In this document: positions 61,085 to 64,000 of the stretch, one piece after another | Layout: the number at the start of each line of letters is the position of its first letter | Numbering within the stretch: position 1 is the stretch's first letter | Source of the DNA: Paenibacillaceae bacterium | GTDB lineage: Bacteria; Bacillota; Bacilli; Paenibacillales; Paenibacillaceae | Direction of reading: 5' to 3' | NCBI GenBank assembly: GCA_004134985.1 | Contig: REGQ01000013.1 | Span: forward strand, 62,001 to 126,000 | Length of the DNA: 64,000 nucleotides | Position numbers and translations under genes: made by a program | The notes under the pieces: model-generated | What the model was told of the DNA's origin: nothing | The model's database searches: none | What the model saw: the letters and a program-made list of their open reading frames with translations, nothing else

Positions 61085-61915
61085 ATGGATAAGACAACAA
61101 TATATTCGATTGGCGCTTTTGCCAAACTGACATCCGTTACGGAACGTACACTGCGTTATTATGATCGCAAAGGATTGCTCAGGCCGAGCAGCTATAACGC
61201 GCAAGGACATCGAATGTATTCGGATCGTGATCTATTCCGGCTGCAAGAAATTTTATCATTAAAATATTTAGACTATTCGCTGGAAGAAATCGCACAGTAT
61301 CTGGACCGCCCGAACATGGATTTTCTGTCATCGCTGACGGAGCAGTATGAACTGCTGCAGCAAAAAAAGCGGCATATTGAGGCCGTTCTCAGCACAATTG
61401 AACGAACAAAGGCGATTGCCCAAGATACATCGTCGCTGGACAGCCAATTGATCATCATGATCATCCATTCTATTCAGCATGAGGAAGATATGAAGAGCTG
61501 GCTGTCCGAAAGGCTGCCTGATAAGTTTGTTAGTTCCATATTTATGAAGGATAAGACGGCAGAAGAACGACTTGAATTAGATCGTTATTTCGTAACCACG
61601 CTGAACGATATTAGCGCAATGCACAAGCAGGGATATCCTCCGCATCACTCGGAAGTGCTGGAGAAGGGCCGCGGCATATTGCAAATGATGGAAGAAGGAC
61701 TTGGCATCAATATTATGGAGGTTCAGGGGCTGCTGTTGAAAAATGAGGCCAGACAAGCTTTGGAAGCGGACAGTGATCCACTTGACCTGATGTTGTTTCT
61801 GAATATTTGGACGCCAGAGGAGGAATTGTTCTTAGCGAACATGTTTGAATTGCTGCTGAGCGACTATCTGCGCAGCAATTGCAATGAAGGGGGAGATGAT
61901 CTTGAGCAAGCTTGA
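61085..61915 (+). CDS. MerR-family regulator of the adjacent ABC exporter
   Basis: 276 residues from ATG 61085. N-terminal MerR HTH: YSIGAFAKLTSVTERTLRYYDRKGLLRPS, with the wing GHRMYSDRDLFRLQEILSLKYL, then a coiled-coil dimerisation helix and a 130-residue C-terminal effector domain (GILQMMEEGLGINIMEVQGLLLKNEAR) like the drug-sensing domain of the TipA-type group. It overlaps the ABC transporter by 14 bases. The MerR-type promoter upstream means it activates its own operon, probably in the presence of the exported compound. Confidence 0.92.
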   Translation: MDKTTIYSIGAFAKLTSVTERTLRYYDRKGLLRPSSYNAQGHRMYSDRDLFRLQEILSLKYLDYSLEEIAQYLDRPNMDFLSSLTEQYELLQQKKRHIEAVLSTIERTKAIAQDTSSLDSQLIIMIIHSIQHEEDMKSWLSERLPDKFVSSIFMKDKTAEERLELDRYFVTTLNDISAMHKQGYPPHHSEVLEKGRGILQMMEEGLGINIMEVQGLLLKNEARQALEADSDPLDLMLFLNIWTPEEELFLANMFELLLSDYLRSNCNEGGDDLEQA

Positions 61916-63743
61916 TGGCCAAGCAGTGCAGCAGCAGGTATCGCTTTCGGTTAATGTGAAGAAGTTTTGGAGGCTGGTTGTCAAACATCGTCCGGCAGCA
62001 TGGAAAGTAACGGCCGCTGTGCTGCTCGGTTTAAGTGAAACCGTGCTGTCGCTCATCATTCCCTTATTCACGATGGGGCTGGTTGATGAACTGGCATCCT
62101 CCAGCTTGCGCACGACGACGATCGTTTCACTCGCCGTTGTCTTTCTTGCACAGACGGCAACTTCCGGCTTATCGATCTACACGATGTCCTATGTCGGTCA
62201 GCACATTATTGCAGGAATACGCAACGAATTGTGGCGACGAGTGCTGCGTCTGCCTGTTCCGTTCTTCGACCGGAATAAATCCGGCGAAACGATGAGCCGG
62301 ATTACCAATGATACGAATGTTGTGAAAGAGTTCATCACCGGTCAGATCATTCCATTCGTTTCTGGTGTGGTATCGATTGTGGGCGCAGTTATTCTATTGT
62401 TGACTATTGATTGGAAGATCACACTGTTTTTACTGCTGTCTGTTCCGCTTGCGACACTAATACTGTGGCCGCTCGGCAGCAGAATGTTCAGCGTATCGCG
62501 TGCCACACAGGAGGAGACCGCGCAGTTTCAAGGCGATCTGGGCAGGGTGCTGTCGGACATTCGTCTGGTGAAAGCTTCCATGGCAGAGGAGCGGGAGTAT
62601 GGTCAAGGGGTGTCGCGGGTAGCCAAGCTGTTCCGATACGGGCTGCGGGAAGCGAAGATTATGTCGATTGTCTCCCCGCTGATGATGTCCATCATATTGC
62701 TGCTGCTCGTGCTGCTCATTGGCTATGGCGGCCTGAGGGTTGCGGATGGCACGCTGTCCGGCGGTGCACTGGTAGGCATCTTGCTCTATATGTTCCAAAT
62801 TGTTGTGCCGTTTACGCAAATGGCTTCGTTCTTCACCCAATTTCAGAAGGCAATGGGAGCATCGGAACGCATTGTTGAGATTTTAGCGGAAGCGACGGAA
62901 GAGCATGAGTCTGTACTTGATGAGCAGGAGCGTCAGAGAAGAGCGCCAAATACGATGACAGAGCATGAGGGCAGCGCAAGCAATAACGAAAGTCAAAGGA
63001 GCAGCGGGGAGATAAACGGACAGGCGCTATCTTTTCATGAGGTTAGCTTTGCCTATTCTGCGGATCATCCTGTGCTTCATCATATATCCTTTACAGCCCC
63101 GGCAGGCCGAATGACCGCGATTGTCGGACCGAGCGGTACAGGAAAGACGACGCTGTTCTCGTTGATTGAACGTTTCTATGAACCAACGGGAGGGCGAGTT
63201 GAATACGACAGGCAGCCGATTGCCAACATGCCTTTCAGACAGTGGCGCGAGCGCATTGCTTATGTATCGCAGGAAAGCCCGATGATGTCGGGATCGATCA
63301 GAGACAACATTACTTACGGTTTGGAAGGAGTGGACGATCAGACGATTGACCAAGCGATTGAACAGGCGAATTTGACGGCATTTATCGCGGGGCTTCCTGA
63401 GGGGTACCATACCGAAATTGGAGAGCGCGGGGTCAAGTTGTCCGGCGGCCAGCGGCAGCGGCTTGCGATTGCCCGGGCAATCGTTCGCAAACCAGCGGTG
63501 CTGCTGCTGGATGAAGCAACCGCGCATCTGGACAGCGAGTCGGAACGAAGTGTGCAGGAAGCGATGAATACGCTAATGAAGGAGCGAACGACACTCGTAA
63601 TTGCACACCGACTGTCTACCATTCGCAATGCCGATCAGATCATCGTTATCGAGGATGGCCAACTATCCGGGCAGGGTACGCATGAAGAATTGCTGGCGTC
63701 CCATTCCCTGTACAGCCGCCTGGTGCAGCAGCAATACCATTAA
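61902..63743 (+). CDS. ABC exporter (half-transporter, multidrug type)
   Basis: 613 residues from TTG 61902 (AAGGGGGAG with 6-base spacing; ATG 61896 abuts that site). An N-terminal six-helix membrane domain (residues 20-320), then an ATPase: GPSGTGKTT (Walker A), YVSQESPMMSGSI, LSGGQRQRLAIARA (signature), LLLDEATAHLDSES (Walker B), and the His switch in VIAHRLSTI. A 35-residue polar insertion (RRAPNTMTEHEG) sits between membrane and ATPase domains. Works as a dimer. Co-transcribed with and overlapping merR, so it is probably an inducible drug or peptide exporter. Confidence 0.93.
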   Translation: MSKLDGQAVQQQVSLSVNVKKFWRLVVKHRPAAWKVTAAVLLGLSETVLSLIIPLFTMGLVDELASSSLRTTTIVSLAVVFLAQTATSGLSIYTMSYVGQHIIAGIRNELWRRVLRLPVPFFDRNKSGETMSRITNDTNVVKEFITGQIIPFVSGVVSIVGAVILLLTIDWKITLFLLLSVPLATLILWPLGSRMFSVSRATQEETAQFQGDLGRVLSDIRLVKASMAEEREYGQGVSRVAKLFRYGLREAKIMSIVSPLMMSIILLLLVLLIGYGGLRVADGTLSGGALVGILLYMFQIVVPFTQMASFFTQFQKAMGASERIVEILAEATEEHESVLDEQERQRRAPNTMTEHEGSASNNESQRSSGEINGQALSFHEVSFAYSADHPVLHHISFTAPAGRMTAIVGPSGTGKTTLFSLIERFYEPTGGRVEYDRQPIANMPFRQWRERIAYVSQESPMMSGSIRDNITYGLEGVDDQTIDQAIEQANLTAFIAGLPEGYHTEIGERGVKLSGGQRQRLAIARAIVRKPAVLLLDEATAHLDSESERSVQEAMNTLMKERTTLVIAHRLSTIRNADQIIVIEDGQLSGQGTHEELLASHSLYSRLVQQQYH

Positions 63744-63784
63744 GCTTTCCGGCTGAGCGCAAGCCTTGCAGCGCGTGGCAAACC

Positions 63785-63828
63785 AGCGGCGCCCCCTATG
63801 CTGTCATGCAATGTAAGGGGCGCCGCTT
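63785..63828 (+). terminator. Terminator of the MerR-ABC operon
   Basis: AGCGGCGCCCC and GGGGCGCCGCT pair around 20 bases, followed by TTGCTG. It is a strong stem with a poor T-run. Confidence 0.6.
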
Positions 63829-63944
63829 TGCTGCGACTGCAGCTAGACCCGCTTGCTGCAGCTGTGCAGGCAGTTGCCTTGCAGCACTGCACAGTGCCGC
63901 CGAAGCGGATAACACTGCTGTGCAGATCAATGCCAACGGAACTG

Positions 63945-64000
63945 CTACGATGTTTTGACCGGCAGCTTGAATTCGTAAATTTTCTTGTCATCGGTCAGCC
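63945..64000 (-). CDS. 3' end of an unidentified gene
   Basis: On the minus strand the last visible codons read LTDDKKIYEFKLPVKTS followed by a stop at 63947-63945. The strands-like pattern looks like a real protein end, but 17 residues do not identify it. The overlapping longer frame at 63740-63991 looks like a chance ORF. Confidence 0.45.
   Translation of the reverse strand, partial: LTDDKKIYEFKLPVKTS

Noticed and set aside
63740-63991. Minus-strand ORF of 83 residues at the window end
   Set aside because: Ser/Ala-rich sequence with no ribosome site; the real gene end seems to be in a different frame (63945-64000).

Overview
The window looks like a chromosomal segment of a Paenibacillus-type bacterium (Firmicutes, Paenibacillaceae). 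The evidence is consistent AGGAGG-type ribosome sites, frequent GTG and TTG starts, a CIRCE-controlled groESL operon, an S-layer-anchored glucanase, YolD/UvrX and LexA (GAAC-N4-GTTC) elements, and a moderate GC content with AT-rich intergenic DNA. I saw no rRNA or tRNA genes, transposase, prophage or CRISPR array. All calls come from reading the sequence; no database search was possible.

Layout. 0-4.5 kb: the start of a Ku gene, a small acidic protein, a lipoprotein polysaccharide deacetylase, a small basic ORF with a transcription terminator inside its coding region, a flavin oxidoreductase and an orphan ABC binding lipoprotein. 4.7-9.1 kb: the thiL-tsaE-tsaB-rimI-tsaD operon (thiamine diphosphate plus the tRNA t6A system). 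9.1-24.9 kb: an accessory block with a palindrome array, a phosphodiester glycosidase, a HEAT protein, a copper-amine-oxidase-N-type protein with a 2235-residue secreted PKD/MucBP-like protein, a receiver-only protein, a DnaA-box cluster, a two-domain GH16 protein with SLH anchors and a LacI regulator. 24.9-33 kb: the backbone resumes with an ABC-F ATPase, 5-formyl-THF cyclo-ligase, two molybdopterin-binding proteins, tatA-tatC and groES-groEL. As I remember the Bacillus order, the ydiA-E/ydiF/tat/groESL block is contiguous there, so 9-24.9 kb looks inserted.

33-42 kb: GNAT, a small helical protein, a YdeI-like protein, an AraL-like HAD phosphatase with glycerol-1-phosphate dehydrogenase and a DeoR regulator, then a LexA-controlled Y-family polymerase with YolD, and an AraC/PhyH convergent pair. 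42.4-49 kb: glycogen synthesis (glgC divergent from glgB-glgA) and a GH13 enzyme. 49-51.5 kb: a repeat-rich hot spot with a 19-bp tandem repeat, a 197-bp dispersed repeat (also at 34.1 kb) and about 29 copies of a 10-bp unit, then a secreted repeat protein and a YflT-like stress protein. 51.6-58.3 kb: hybrid kinase, CheR methyltransferase and second hybrid kinase. 58.4-64 kb: a small protein, a CobW-type GTPase, a VTT membrane protein, a MerR regulator with an overlapping ABC exporter under a MerR-type promoter, and the 3' end of one more gene.

Most notable: (i) the small basic gene at 1858-2079 has an intrinsic terminator inside its ORF, a motif resembling ArfA, and full-length and predicted truncated sizes close to those of ArfA, suggesting a tmRNA-controlled ribosome-rescue factor; (ii) thiL appears to start at CTG; (iii) one GH16 domain of the glucanase has lost its catalytic glutamates; (iv) there are several unexplained repeat structures, at 9.2, 34.1/49.3, 38.3-38.7 and 49.5 kb.
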